Positions 34,724 through 43,727 of a stretch of 64,000 bases of DNA are shown here, piece after piece (positions within the stretch are counted from its first letter, which is position 1; every line of letters starts with the position of its first letter). Below the pieces are notes generated by a model, which saw only the letters and a program-made list of their open reading frames with translations, had not been told where the DNA came from and ran no database searches. This DNA is from CADEFQ01 sp035433705. Its GTDB lineage: Bacteria; Pseudomonadota; Gammaproteobacteria; Steroidobacterales; Steroidobacteraceae. The DNA is taken from positions 21,349 to 85,348 of the forward strand of contig DAORVK010000008.1 in assembly GCA_035433705.1 (NCBI GenBank). The letters run 5' to 3'. Both the position numbers and the translations under genes were made by a program.

Positions 34724-35153
34724 GACCGGCGACGGGGCCGGGCAGCACCGCGCGCAGATGCCCGGGCAGGTCGTACTCCCAGCCGTCGAGCAGGTTCTTG
34801 AGGCAAAGGCCGGTCTCGGTCTCCCCTTCGACGGAGAGGCGTCGCTGGAAGAAGAGGGTGTCGGGGTCCTCGCGACGGCGCGCAAGATCGACGAAATCCT
34901 GGAGCGTCCCGCGAATCGTGACGTGCGGCGCCCGGGTCGAGCGTCGCAGCCCACCCTCGGCCACCTCGAACGTGAGCGCGAGCGGCACGTCTTCGATGCT
35001 GAGCCTGAAGCACTTGCCAGCAAGTTCATCGAGCCGGTCCGCGAGAGGCTGACCGCGCAGCAGTTGATTGACCGCCAGCGTCACCACGCGCGCGTGCAAG
35101 GTCGCGGGCGCGTGGCGCAGCAGGCGCCGAAGGAGGATGACCGGATCCGGCAT
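34638..35153 (-). CDS. ubiT: UbiT, SCP2-domain lipid-binding factor of anaerobic ubiquinone synthesis
   Basis: 171 residues, the size of E. coli UbiT (YhbT). The start MPDPVILLRRLLRHAPATL and the SCP2 core (GKCFRLSIEDVPLALTF, then RGTLQDFVDLARRREDPDTLFFQRRLSVEGETETGL) fit the family, which is thought to bind polyprenyl intermediates of ubiquinone synthesis. The ATG at 35153 is preceded by GGGAG. It is convergent with ubiV and divergent from ubiD. An FNR-like site is placed so that transcription would begin about 23 bases before the ATG. Confidence 0.9.
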   Translation of the reverse strand: MPDPVILLRRLLRHAPATLHARVVTLAVNQLLRGQPLADRLDELAGKCFRLSIEDVPLALTFEVAEGGLRRSTRAPHVTIRGTLQDFVDLARRREDPDTLFFQRRLSVEGETETGLCLKNLLDGWEYDLPGHLRAVLPGPVAGLTLHGLSLLRPAHSRRSSRPAAKAQGAW

Positions 35154-35210
35154 GACAAACTCCCGGGAAAGGCAGACATGCATTCTTGCCATGCGACACG
35201 CCAGCACCGC

Positions 35211-35224
35211 TTGATATCCGTCAA
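35211..35224 (-). promoter_or_regulatory. FNR-like box between ubiT and ubiD
   Basis: TTGATATCCGTCAA has nine of ten consensus bases of TTGAT-N4-ATCAA. On the ubiT side its centre (35217.5) is 41.5 bases from 35176, with a -10-like AAGAAT at 35187-35182 and 23 bases of leader containing GGGAG. On the ubiD side the same spacing would put the start inside the gene, so ubiT is the likelier target. Confidence 0.7.
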
Positions 35225-35251
35225 TGCGCGAGCGCCTCACGGGGCGGTGCG

Positions 35252-36748
35252 ATGACCTACCCGAGTCTTCGCGACTTCGTGCAGACGCTCGAGCGTCAGG
35301 GCGATCTGCAGCGCGTGCCGTTCCCGGTCGATCCGCGCTTCGAGATGACGGACTTGTGCCAGCGCAGCCTCAAGGCAGGGGGGCCTGCGCTGTGGTTCGA
35401 GCAGCCGCGCGGATCGGCCATCCCGGTACTCGGCAACCTCTTCGGCACACAGCGGCGGGTGGCAGCCGCCCTCGGCTATGAGAGCGTGAAGCAGTTTCGC
35501 GAGATCGGCGAGACGCTCGCCTTCCTGCGCGAGCCGCATTGGCCCGACCGGCCGACCGAGGCGCTCGGCCGCCTGCCCGCATTCCTGCCGCTGCTCAAGG
35601 CCTCGCCGCGCAGCGTGCCGCGGCCCCTCGACTACGATACGGTGCAGACCGGCGCCGAAGTCGACCTCACGCGTCTGCCCGTGTGGACCTGCTGGCCGGA
35701 GGACGCCGGCCCGCTCATCACCTGGGGCCTCGTCGTGACGCGCGGCACGCGCAAGCCGCGGCAGAACATCGCGCCGTACCGGCAACAGGTGATCGGCAGG
35801 AACCGCGTGATCATGCGCTGGCTGTCACACCGGGGCGGGGCGCTCGATTTTCGTGACTGGCAGCGCGATCACCCCGGCAAGCCCTTCCCGGTCGTCGTCA
35901 TGATCGGCGCTGACCCGGCCCTGCTGGTCGCCGCGGCAACCCCGATACCCGACAGCGTCTCCGAGTACCAGTTCGCGGGGTTGCTGCGCCGCCGGCGCAG
36001 CGTGGTGTTTCGCAGCGGCGTGGGCCTCGACGCCTGCGCCAGCGCCGAGATCGTGCTCGAGGGTCATATCACCCCGGGCGACGAGGCGCTCGAAGGGCCC
36101 TTTGGCGATCACACGGGGTACTACAACAGCCAGGCGAAGTTCCCCGTCCTCACCGTCGAGCGCCTGTCGATGCGGAGGCAGGCGTTTTATCACGGCGGCT
36201 ACATGGGCCGCTCGCCCTGGGACGAACCCTCCGTGCTCGCGATGTCGCTCAACGAGATGTTCGTGCCGATGCTGCAGCGGAGCCACCCGGAAATCGTGGA
36301 CTTCCATCTGCCGCCCGAGGCCTGCTCCTACCGCGTGGCGGTCGTCAGCATCCGCAAGGCCTACCCCGGGCATGCGCGGCAGATCATGCAGGCCGTGTGG
36401 TCGAGCCTGCGTCAGTTTCTCTATACTAAGTTCGTGATTGTCACCGACGACGACATCGACGTGCGCAACTGGCAGGAGGTCATCTGGGCGATCGCGACCC
36501 GGGTCGACCCCGCGCGCGACACGCTGCTCGTGCGCCGCAGCCCGATCGACTATCTCGACTTTGCGAGCCCCATCGCCGGCCTTGGCTCGAAGCTCGGGAT
36601 CGACGCGACCAACAAGTGGCCCGGCGAGACGCGCCGCAGCTGGGGCCGACCACTCGCGATGAGCCCGGACGTGCTGCAGCGTACGGACACCATGTGGGCG
36701 CAACTCCTTGATCGACATCAAGGCGGTCGTGCAGGGGCCGGGCTGTAA
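35252..36748 (+). CDS. ubiD: UbiD, prenylated-flavin-dependent 3-octaprenyl-4-hydroxybenzoate decarboxylase
   Basis: 498 residues, matching E. coli UbiD (497) along its length: MTYPSLRDFVQTLERQGDLQ, TCWPEDAGPLITWGL, YRQQVIGRNRVIMRWLSHRGG, EGPFGDHTGYYNS and DFASPIAGLGSKLGIDATNK. The conserved R and E residues of the prenyl-FMN active site lie in the RxxQQ and GPFGDHTGYY regions. It decarboxylates the ubiquinone precursor and does not use oxygen. It is placed beside the UbiU/V/T genes. The UbiX partner that makes the cofactor is not in the window. Its 3' end contains the fabA FNR box. Confidence 0.94.
   Translation: MTYPSLRDFVQTLERQGDLQRVPFPVDPRFEMTDLCQRSLKAGGPALWFEQPRGSAIPVLGNLFGTQRRVAAALGYESVKQFREIGETLAFLREPHWPDRPTEALGRLPAFLPLLKASPRSVPRPLDYDTVQTGAEVDLTRLPVWTCWPEDAGPLITWGLVVTRGTRKPRQNIAPYRQQVIGRNRVIMRWLSHRGGALDFRDWQRDHPGKPFPVVVMIGADPALLVAAATPIPDSVSEYQFAGLLRRRRSVVFRSGVGLDACASAEIVLEGHITPGDEALEGPFGDHTGYYNSQAKFPVLTVERLSMRRQAFYHGGYMGRSPWDEPSVLAMSLNEMFVPMLQRSHPEIVDFHLPPEACSYRVAVVSIRKAYPGHARQIMQAVWSSLRQFLYTKFVIVTDDDIDVRNWQEVIWAIATRVDPARDTLLVRRSPIDYLDFASPIAGLGSKLGIDATNKWPGETRRSWGRPLAMSPDVLQRTDTMWAQLLDRHQGGRAGAGL
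36708..36721 (+). promoter_or_regulatory. Consensus FNR box of the fabA-fabB-nadA-nadB operon
   Basis: TTGATCGACATCAA matches the FNR consensus perfectly, inside the 3' end of ubiD. Its centre (36714.5) is exactly 41.5 bases from the A of the fabA ATG (36756), and TGTAAT at 36744-36749 is a good -10. Transcription is predicted to start on the ATG, giving a leaderless message; no Shine-Dalgarno precedes it. Confidence 0.8.
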
Positions 36749-36755
36749 TGAATCC

Positions 36756-37307
36756 ATGCAGATCAGCAGCGCCGCTGTGAAAACCACCCGCACCGAACGG
36801 CAACAGAGCTTCACGAGAGAGGAGCTGATCGCCTGTGGTGAAGGCAGGCTTTTCGGGCCGCGCACGCCGCGGCTACCGGTCGGGCAGATGCTCATGGTCG
36901 ACCGCGTCACCCTGATCTCGGACGAGGGCGGCGCCTACGGCGCCGGCGAGATCCGGGCGGAGCTCGACATCGACCCCTCACTCTGGTTCTTTGCGTGCCA
37001 TTTCATCGGCGACCCGGTGATGCCGGGTTGCCTCGGACTCGACGCGATGTGGCAGCTGATCGGGTTTCATCTGGCCTGGAGCGGCCATGAAGGCCGCGGC
37101 CGCGCGCTCGGCGTCGATGAAGTGCGCTTCTCGGGGCAGGTGCTGCCCCATGTGAAGCGCGTGGAGTACCGGATCGATATCAAGCGCGTGATCGCGCGCA
37201 AGCTCGTGATGATCGTGGGCGATGCGTCGCTCTGCGCGGATGGCGAGCCGATCTACTCGGCGAAGGGATTGCGTGTCGGCCTCTTCAACAACGAGGGAAG
37301 CTCCTGA
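36756..37307 (+). CDS. fabA: FabA, 3-hydroxydecanoyl-ACP dehydratase/isomerase
   Basis: 183 residues. The active-site block FFACHFIGDPVMPGCLGLDAMWQ contains H82 and D96 with the same 14-residue spacing as E. coli FabA (H70/D84), and GRALGVDEVRFSGQVLP follows. It makes the cis double bond for unsaturated fatty acids without oxygen. It is coupled to fabB by a TGATG overlap. A perfect FNR box and -10 lie upstream with the spacing of an FNR-activated promoter, so the pair is probably induced when oxygen falls. Confidence 0.95.
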   Translation: MQISSAAVKTTRTERQQSFTREELIACGEGRLFGPRTPRLPVGQMLMVDRVTLISDEGGAYGAGEIRAELDIDPSLWFFACHFIGDPVMPGCLGLDAMWQLIGFHLAWSGHEGRGRALGVDEVRFSGQVLPHVKRVEYRIDIKRVIARKLVMIVGDASLCADGEPIYSAKGLRVGLFNNEGSS

Positions 37308-38515
37308 TGCGCCGTGTGGTCGTCACGGGGCTGGGCATCGTGTCCTGCCTCGGCAACGATGCCGATTCGGTTTCGGGCGCGCTCGCCGAGGGCCGCTCGG
37401 GCATCCGGGCAATGCCTGATTACCCGACCCTGGGGCTGCGCAGCCATGTCGCGGGAGTTCCGGAAATCGTCGTCGCCGATCACCTCGACCGGCGCGACCT
37501 GCGCTTCATGGGCGATGCCGCGGCGTTCGCCGCGATCGCCATGGCGCGCGCGATCGAAGCGAGCGGCCTGACCCCGGAGCAGATCAGCAACCCGCGTACC
37601 GGCCTGATCGCCGGCACGGGCGGCGGGTCACCCGCCAATATCGTCGAAGCCGCGGACACGCTTCGCACGCGCGGCCTGCGCAAGGTTGGCGCGACCCGCG
37701 TGCCACGCACGATGTGCAGCACGATCGCGGCCTGCCTCGCGACGACCTACCACGTGAAAGGCGTCAGCTATTCGCTGACTTCCGCCTGCGCGACGAGCGC
37801 GCACTGCATCGGCGCCGGAGCCGAGCAGATCCGCTGGGGCAACCAGGACGTGATGTTCTGTGGCGGCGGCGAAGAAGAGCACTGGTCGCTCACCGCACTC
37901 TTCGACGCGATGGGCGCGCTCTCCACGGCACGCAACGCGACACCCGAGCTCGCCTCGCGTGCCTACGATGTGAATCGCGACGGCTTCGTGATCGCGAGCG
38001 GCGGCGGCATGCTCGTGCTCGAATCCCTCGAGCACGCACAGGCGCGCGGCGCGCCGATCCTCGCCGAATTGCTGGGCTTTGGCGTCACGGCCGACGGCGC
38101 GGACATGGTGCAGCCGTCCGGTGAGGGCGCCGTGCGCTGCATGCGCCAGGCGCTCGCGGGTGTCAGGCAACCGGTGGACTACGTGAACGCGCACGGCACC
38201 TCGACGCCGCTCGGCGACGTGATCGAGCTCAACGCCGTACGCGAGGTCTTCGGGTTCGATCTGCCGCTCGTGTCTTCCACCAAGTCCCTGTCGGGGCATT
38301 CGCTTGGGGCCGCGGGCGTGCAGGAAGCCATCTACTCGCTGCTGATGCTGCGCGACGGCTTCCTCGCCGGCTCCATCAACATCGACGAACTCGATCCGGC
38401 CTGCGCCGGCTACCCGATACTGAGAGAGACGCGGCGCATGCGCGTGGACACGGTGATGTCGAACAGCTTCGGCTTCGGCGGCACCAACGCCTCGCTCGTC
38501 TTCGGACGGCTGTGA
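37307..38515 (+). CDS. fabB: FabB, beta-ketoacyl-ACP synthase I
   Basis: 402 residues. The Cys-His-His active site is C161 (TSACATSAHC), H296 (NAHGTSTPLGD) and H331 (GHSLGAAG), each two residues lower than in E. coli FabB. The fabA neighbour confirms the FabB rather than FabF assignment: it elongates the cis-3-decenoyl-ACP formed by FabA. The start overlaps the fabA stop by one base, and the nadA GTG overlaps its own stop (GTGA). Confidence 0.94.
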   Translation: MRRVVVTGLGIVSCLGNDADSVSGALAEGRSGIRAMPDYPTLGLRSHVAGVPEIVVADHLDRRDLRFMGDAAAFAAIAMARAIEASGLTPEQISNPRTGLIAGTGGGSPANIVEAADTLRTRGLRKVGATRVPRTMCSTIAACLATTYHVKGVSYSLTSACATSAHCIGAGAEQIRWGNQDVMFCGGGEEEHWSLTALFDAMGALSTARNATPELASRAYDVNRDGFVIASGGGMLVLESLEHAQARGAPILAELLGFGVTADGADMVQPSGEGAVRCMRQALAGVRQPVDYVNAHGTSTPLGDVIELNAVREVFGFDLPLVSSTKSLSGHSLGAAGVQEAIYSLLMLRDGFLAGSINIDELDPACAGYPILRETRRMRVDTVMSNSFGFGGTNASLVFGRL

Positions 38516-39528
38516 AGTCCGCACTCCGCACCGATTACCGCGCGTACGACGCCGCGGAGCACGCCCGCCGCCATGAGCGCGTCGCGCGCCTGATGCCGGC
38601 CGCCGAGTGGGACGTGCATTTCGAGCTCATCGCCGCCATCGAGGCACTCAAGCGCGAGCGCAACGCGGTCGTGCTCGCGCACAATTACCAGCGGCCCGAG
38701 ATCTTTCACGGCGTGGCCGATGTCGTTGGCGACTCGCTCGAGCTTGCCCGGCAGGCCGCGCAGTCGACCGCCGACGTCATCGTGATGTGCGGCGTGCGCT
38801 TCATGGCCGAAACCGCGAAGCTGCTCGCGCCGGACAAGACCGTGCTGTTGCCGGACCTCGAAGCGGGCTGCTCGCTCGCCGACTCGATCACACCCGAAGA
38901 CGTGCGCGCCCTGCGCCACCAGCACCCGGGTGTGCCGGTCGTCTGCTACGTGAATACGAGCGCGGCGGTGAAGAGCGAATGTGACGCATGCTGCACGTCG
39001 TCGAACGCACAGCTCGTGGTCGAGAGTTTCGGCGCGCCGGAGGTGATCCTCGTTCCGGACGAGTATCTCGCGGCCTACGTCGCGGCGAACACCCGCGTGC
39101 GCATCATCCCCTGGCGCGGCCATTGCGAAGTGCACGAGCGCTTCACCGGCGAGGAGGTGCGTGAGTACCGCAAGTCGACGCAGGCCTATGTGCTCGCGCA
39201 CCCGGAGTGCCCGCAGGACGTGCAGGACGCTGCCGACTACGTCGGCTCGACGTCCGGCATGATCGCCACGATCGCGCGTGAGCAGCCGAAGCTTGCCGTC
39301 CTGATTACCGAGTGCTCGATGGCGGACAACATCGCGGGCGCATTCCCGGACACCGATTTTCAGCGGCCCTGCAATCTGTGCCCGCACATGCAGCGCATCA
39401 CGCTCGCGGGCATTCGCGCGAGCCTCGAGCAACTCGCCCCCGCGATCGAAATCCCCGCGGATATCGCGGCCGGCGCGCGCCGTGCCGTACAGCGCATGTT
39501 CGATCTCGGCCGCCCGCGCGGCGCATGA
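38512..39528 (+). CDS. nadA: NadA, quinolinate synthase
   Basis: 338 residues. VLAHNYQRPEIFHGVADVVGDSL and the cysteines in KSECDACCTSS, HPECPQDVQDAADYVGSTSGM and CNLCPHMQRI fit NadA, a [4Fe-4S] enzyme that condenses iminoaspartate with dihydroxyacetone phosphate to quinolinate, the NAD precursor. The GTG start overlaps the fabB stop, so NAD synthesis is coupled here to the fatty-acid genes. The cluster makes the enzyme oxygen-sensitive. Confidence 0.93.
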   Translation: MKSALRTDYRAYDAAEHARRHERVARLMPAAEWDVHFELIAAIEALKRERNAVVLAHNYQRPEIFHGVADVVGDSLELARQAAQSTADVIVMCGVRFMAETAKLLAPDKTVLLPDLEAGCSLADSITPEDVRALRHQHPGVPVVCYVNTSAAVKSECDACCTSSNAQLVVESFGAPEVILVPDEYLAAYVAANTRVRIIPWRGHCEVHERFTGEEVREYRKSTQAYVLAHPECPQDVQDAADYVGSTSGMIATIAREQPKLAVLITECSMADNIAGAFPDTDFQRPCNLCPHMQRITLAGIRASLEQLAPAIEIPADIAAGARRAVQRMFDLGRPRGA

Positions 39529-40925
39529 CCGCGATCGACACGGATGTGCTGATCCTCGGCGCGGGCGCCGCGGGCCTGGTTACGGCCTTGAGCGCCCGCG
39601 GGCGCCGCGTGTGCCTGCTGTACTCGGGAGACGCGGCGAGCGAGCTGGCGCAGGGTGGCATCGCCGCCGCGGTCGGCGCCGATGACTCGCCCGAACTGCA
39701 CGCCACCGACACGCGTGTTGCCGGGCGCGGTCGCAACGATGACGGCGCCGTCCGGTTCGCCTGCCATGGCGCACCGTCCGCCGTCCACTGGCTCGAATCC
39801 CTTGGCGTGCGCTTTGCGCGCACGGACGGCCTCTGGTCGTTGCATCTCGAGGCCGCCCACAGCCGGGCGCGGGTGCTGCACGCCGGCGGCGATGCCACCG
39901 GTGCCGAGATCATGCGTGCGCTGCGCGAGCAGGTTGCAGAGGCCTCGCATGTCGAGGCACTGCCACGCATGCGCGCGGTTGCCCTCCTGCGCGGTCCGGG
40001 CGGCACCGGCGGGGTGATTGCGCGCGGCGTCGACGGGAAACCCATCACGGTCCGTGCCCGCGACATCGTCGTTGCCACAGGCGGAATCGGCGCGCTCTAC
40101 CAGCGCACGACCAACCCCACGAGCGCCCGCGGGGATGGCCTCGCGATGGCGCTGGCCGCGGGAGTGCGCTGCGCTGATCTCGCAAGCGTGCAGTTTCATC
40201 CCACGGCACTCGATGTTGCAGCGCGCCCGCTGCCCCTGATCACCGAGGCCCTGCGCGGCGCGGGTGCGCATCTTCTGGGTGAGGATGGCCGGCGCATCAT
40301 GCAGACGGCGCATCCGCTCGGGGATCTCGCGCCGCGCGATGTCGTTGCGCAGGTCGTCCACAGGGAGCAAGCCGCCGGAAAAGGCGTCTGGCTCGATGCG
40401 ACGTCCCTGCACGGCACGGAAGTCGCCCAATCGTTCCCCACCGCCTATCGGGCTTGCCGGCAGCACGACATCGACCCCCACCGCGAGCCGATCAGGGTGA
40501 CTTGCGCCGCCCACTATCACATGGGCGGGATCGCTGTGGATCTCGACGGCCGCACGAGCCTGCCGCGCCTGTGGGCGGTCGGTGAGGCGGCCTGCACCGG
40601 GCTGCATGGCGCCAACCGGCTGGCGAGCAATTCGCTGCTCGAGGCCGTGGTGTTCGGACAGCGCCTCGGGCAGGCGCTCGGCCGGGAGGGGAGCGTGCCC
40701 GCCGCCGCGTGCGGCGAATCGCACGAGCTCGATGAAAGTGAAGTCCCGGACGAACTGCGCGACCTGATGTGGCGCTGCCTCGGCCCGATGCGCCGCGCCG
40801 CTTCCCTCGAGGAGGGCATCGCAGCGATTCAGGCCCTGCGATCCCGCCGCCCGACTCCCGGAGCCTCCGCCCCGCGCCTCGCTCTCATCGACGCGATGCT
40901 GCGATCTGCGCAACGCGCAGCCTGA
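39525..40925 (+). CDS. nadB: NadB, L-aspartate oxidase
   Basis: 466 residues, shorter than E. coli NadB (540). The FAD-binding start VLILGAGAAGLVTALSA, SELAQGGIAAAVG, VQFHPTALDVAARPLPLITEALRGAGA, AAHYHMGGIAVD and GLHGANRLASNSLLEAVVFG are standard for the family. It oxidises aspartate to iminoaspartate for NadA and can use fumarate in place of oxygen, which suits the anaerobic setting. It overlaps nadA (ATGA) and abuts the moeA stop tail-to-tail with no spacer. Confidence 0.93.
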   Translation: MTAIDTDVLILGAGAAGLVTALSARGRRVCLLYSGDAASELAQGGIAAAVGADDSPELHATDTRVAGRGRNDDGAVRFACHGAPSAVHWLESLGVRFARTDGLWSLHLEAAHSRARVLHAGGDATGAEIMRALREQVAEASHVEALPRMRAVALLRGPGGTGGVIARGVDGKPITVRARDIVVATGGIGALYQRTTNPTSARGDGLAMALAAGVRCADLASVQFHPTALDVAARPLPLITEALRGAGAHLLGEDGRRIMQTAHPLGDLAPRDVVAQVVHREQAAGKGVWLDATSLHGTEVAQSFPTAYRACRQHDIDPHREPIRVTCAAHYHMGGIAVDLDGRTSLPRLWAVGEAACTGLHGANRLASNSLLEAVVFGQRLGQALGREGSVPAAACGESHELDESEVPDELRDLMWRCLGPMRRAASLEEGIAAIQALRSRRPTPGASAPRLALIDAMLRSAQRAA

Positions 40926-42131
40926 CTACCAGGGATGGAAGGGTGCGACGAAGCCGCGCCCGCATTCCCTGGGCCCCGGTGGCAGTTCCACGAAACCATC
41001 CGTGCCGACGAGGCTTGTGAAGTCGCCGGAACCATTGGTCGGACACGGCTCCGCCGACAAGGCGCCCTGCCCGTCCCACGCGAGGCGCACCGGAAGAAAC
41101 CAGGCCATCGGCGACTTCACGCGCACAGGCGCCGCGAGCGCGACCGCATCCTGCGGCCGCGGAACACCACCCGACGCGGCACGCAATGCCGGAACGACAT
41201 AGCGCGCGAGACACACGAGCGACGACACCGGATTGCCGGGCAGCCCGAACACGGCGACGCCGGCGGGCGTGGTGCCAAACCACAGGGGCTTGCCGGGGTG
41301 CTGCGCGATCTTGTGAAAATGCTGCTGCACGCCAAGTTCGATCAGAGCCTGCGGCACGAGATCGAACCGCCCCGCGGAGACCCCGCCACTCAGGACAAGG
41401 ACGTCGTGCGTGTCGAGATGGAGCCGCAGCGCGCGCTGCAAGACTGCCATGTCGTCGACCACATGGTCGTCGGTGACGCGACTGAAGCCGCGCAGCCGCA
41501 GTTGCGACACGAGGCCATAGGTATTCGACCGCCTTACCTGGTGCGGGAGGATCGGCTCGCCCGGATCGATCAGCTCGTTGCCGGTGGACACCACGATGAT
41601 CGAGGGCTGTACCGCGACGCGCAGACGGGGCCGGCCGGCGGATGCGGCGACGGCAATCTCCGGCGCGCGCAAAATGGTGCCGGCGGCGAGCAGGCGCGCT
41701 CCTTCACGCGCGTCGCTGCCACGCCGGTGCACGTTCTGCCAGGGTTCCACCACGACCGACTCGTCGAGCACCACGGTGTCTCCGCGCCGCGTGACACGCT
41801 CGACCGGCACCACAGCATCGCAGCCCTGCGCCAGCTTCGCCCCAGTCATGATCTCGATGCAGTGCGCAACGTCCGCGAGGATCGCGGGTGGATCGCCCGC
41901 GGCCTGGAAGGCCTGCACCCGAAAGGACCGCAGCCCCTCGCGCACCGCCTGCGAGGCAAGGGAGACGCCGTCCATGGCGACGCGGTCAAAGGGTGGTTGA
42001 TCGCGCTCGGCATGGATGTCCTCCTGCAGCAGGGCACCCGCGCATTGCACAAGCGGCAGCGCTTCCTTCGCGAGGGGGCGCATGTGGTTGGCGATGACCT
42101 GATCGGCTTCAGCGGGAGTCAGCAATGCCAT
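40926..42131 (-). CDS. moeA: MoeA, molybdopterin molybdenumtransferase
   Basis: 401 residues. Blocks typical of MoeA are RVAMDGVSLAS, EIMTGAKLAQGCDAVVPVE, IIVVSTGNELIDPGEP, VLVLSGGVSAGRFD and GLPGNPVSSLVCLARYV. It inserts molybdenum into molybdopterin, giving the cofactor that NarG needs as bis-MGD. It is divergent from narK and the nar operon and shares a 176-base intergenic region that contains an FNR-like site. Confidence 0.93.
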   Translation of the reverse strand: MALLTPAEADQVIANHMRPLAKEALPLVQCAGALLQEDIHAERDQPPFDRVAMDGVSLASQAVREGLRSFRVQAFQAAGDPPAILADVAHCIEIMTGAKLAQGCDAVVPVERVTRRGDTVVLDESVVVEPWQNVHRRGSDAREGARLLAAGTILRAPEIAVAASAGRPRLRVAVQPSIIVVSTGNELIDPGEPILPHQVRRSNTYGLVSQLRLRGFSRVTDDHVVDDMAVLQRALRLHLDTHDVLVLSGGVSAGRFDLVPQALIELGVQQHFHKIAQHPGKPLWFGTTPAGVAVFGLPGNPVSSLVCLARYVVPALRAASGGVPRPQDAVALAAPVRVKSPMAWFLPVRLAWDGQGALSAEPCPTNGSGDFTSLVGTDGFVELPPGPRECGRGFVAPFHPW

Positions 42132-42229
42132 CCTTCAGTAGTCCTTCATGGCGAAGCGGCAGACCGGCGCAGTATAGTCACCGGGCCGGTCGCCATACGT
42201 AGCATCCGCAGGCGCAGGGTCACGCGAGC

Positions 42230-42243
42230 TTGATCCACGGCAA
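42230..42243 (+). promoter_or_regulatory. Degenerate FNR-like box of narK/nar operon
   Basis: TTGATCCACGGCAA has a perfect left half and three of five bases in the right half. Its centre (42236.5) is 41.5 bases from 42278; TAGACT at 42266-42271 is a possible -10. The position suits an FNR-activated promoter of the nar operon, though the match is weaker than at the other sites. Confidence 0.5.
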
Positions 42244-42307
42244 GGCGATGGTGCGCTGCGCTACCTAGACTTGCGGTCACACAATGAACAGGCGTCGAAG
42301 TCGCGAT

Positions 42308-43687
42308 ATGGGCCAATCGGCCGAGATTACGAAATGGGAAATCGGGGATCCGGCGTTCTGGGAGGCGACGGGCCGTCGCATCGCGACCCGCAATCTGTGG
42401 ATCTCGATTCCGGCGCTGCTGCTCGCGTTCGCGGTGTGGATGCTCTTCTCGGTCGTTGCGGTCAACCTCAATCGGGCGGGCTTTCGCTTCACGACCGATC
42501 AGCTGTTCTGGCTGACCGCCCTGCCCGCACTCTCGGGCGCGACGCTGCGCATCTTCTATTCGTTCATGGTGCCGATCTTCGGCGGGCGGCGCTGGACCGC
42601 GCTGTCGACGGCCATGCTCGCGATCCCGACACTGTGGCTCGCACTTGCCGTGCAGGACCCGGCAACCCCCTACTGGCAGTTCGTCGCGATCGCGATCCTG
42701 TGCGGGCTCGGCGGCGGGAATTTCGCTTCGTCGATGGCGAACATCTCGTTCTTCTACCCGAAGCAGATGCAGGGTTATGCGCTCGGCATGAACGCGGGGC
42801 TCGGCAACCTCGGTGTGTCGACGGTGCAGTTTCTTGTCCCGGCAGTCGTGACCGCAGGCGTCTTCGGCTCGCTCGCGGGTAGCCCGCAGGCCGGCACCGG
42901 CGAACCGGGCCTCTTCCTGCAGAATGCGGGTTTCCTGTGGATTCCGCTGCTCGTCGCCAGTGCGCTGGCCGCCTGGTTCGGCATGAACGACCTCGCGAGC
43001 GCGCGTTCCTCGTTCAACGAGCAGGCTTCGATCTTCAAGCGCAAGCACAACTGGCTCATGTGCTGGCTCTACGTCGGAACTTTCGGCTCGTTCATCGGCT
43101 TCTCCGCAGCGTTTCCCCTCCTCGTCAAGACCCAGTTCCCGGGCGTGGACCCGCTCGACTACGCGTTTCTCGGGCCACTCGTGGGCGCGCTCGCGCGCCC
43201 CGCCGGTGGCTGGCTCGCCGACCGCATCGGCGGCGCGATGTTGACCTTCTGGGTGTTCCTGCTGCTGATCGCCGGTGTTGTCCTTAAAATATACTTCCTG
43301 CCGCATGCCGGCTCAGCCGGCAGCTTCCCCGGCTTCCTCGCCGCGACAATCGCGATGTTCATCATCACGGGAATCGGCAACGGCTCGACCTTCCGCATGA
43401 TTCCGGTGATCTTCCGTTCTTTCCACCAGAGGCTCGCGGCGGGCGAGGACGACGCGGGCAAGCTTGCGTCGCAACGGCAGGCCGGCATCGAGTCGGCGGC
43501 GGTGGTGGGCTTCAGTTCCGCGATCGGCGCATACGGCGGCTTCTTCATTCCCAAAAGTTATGGCAGCTCGATCGCGATCACCGGCGGGCCCGCAGCCGCG
43601 TATTATGGCTTTCTGGTTTTCTATCTGAGTTGCCTCGCGATCACATGGTGGTGGTACCTGCGACGCGGGGCGGAAGCGCCGTGTTGA
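42308..43687 (+). CDS. narK: NarK, nitrate/nitrite transporter (NarK2/E. coli NarK type)
   Basis: 459 residues, major facilitator family, about 12 helices. The start MGQSAEITKWEIGDPAFW and WMLFSVVAVNLNRAGFRFTT closely follow E. coli NarK; GGGNFASSMANISFFYPKQMQG is the first nitrate signature and GIGNGSTFRMIPVIF is near the second. This type exchanges nitrate for nitrite. An ATG at 42284 would add eight residues; 42308 is preferred because it leaves a leader after the predicted start at 42278. narG follows after 40 bases. Confidence 0.92.
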   Translation: MGQSAEITKWEIGDPAFWEATGRRIATRNLWISIPALLLAFAVWMLFSVVAVNLNRAGFRFTTDQLFWLTALPALSGATLRIFYSFMVPIFGGRRWTALSTAMLAIPTLWLALAVQDPATPYWQFVAIAILCGLGGGNFASSMANISFFYPKQMQGYALGMNAGLGNLGVSTVQFLVPAVVTAGVFGSLAGSPQAGTGEPGLFLQNAGFLWIPLLVASALAAWFGMNDLASARSSFNEQASIFKRKHNWLMCWLYVGTFGSFIGFSAAFPLLVKTQFPGVDPLDYAFLGPLVGALARPAGGWLADRIGGAMLTFWVFLLLIAGVVLKIYFLPHAGSAGSFPGFLAATIAMFIITGIGNGSTFRMIPVIFRSFHQRLAAGEDDAGKLASQRQAGIESAAVVGFSSAIGAYGGFFIPKSYGSSIAITGGPAAAYYGFLVFYLSCLAITWWWYLRRGAEAPC

Positions 43688-43727
43688 ATTCCGCACCGGC
43701 GCGCACGATGCGCAAGAGGTTCCGACG

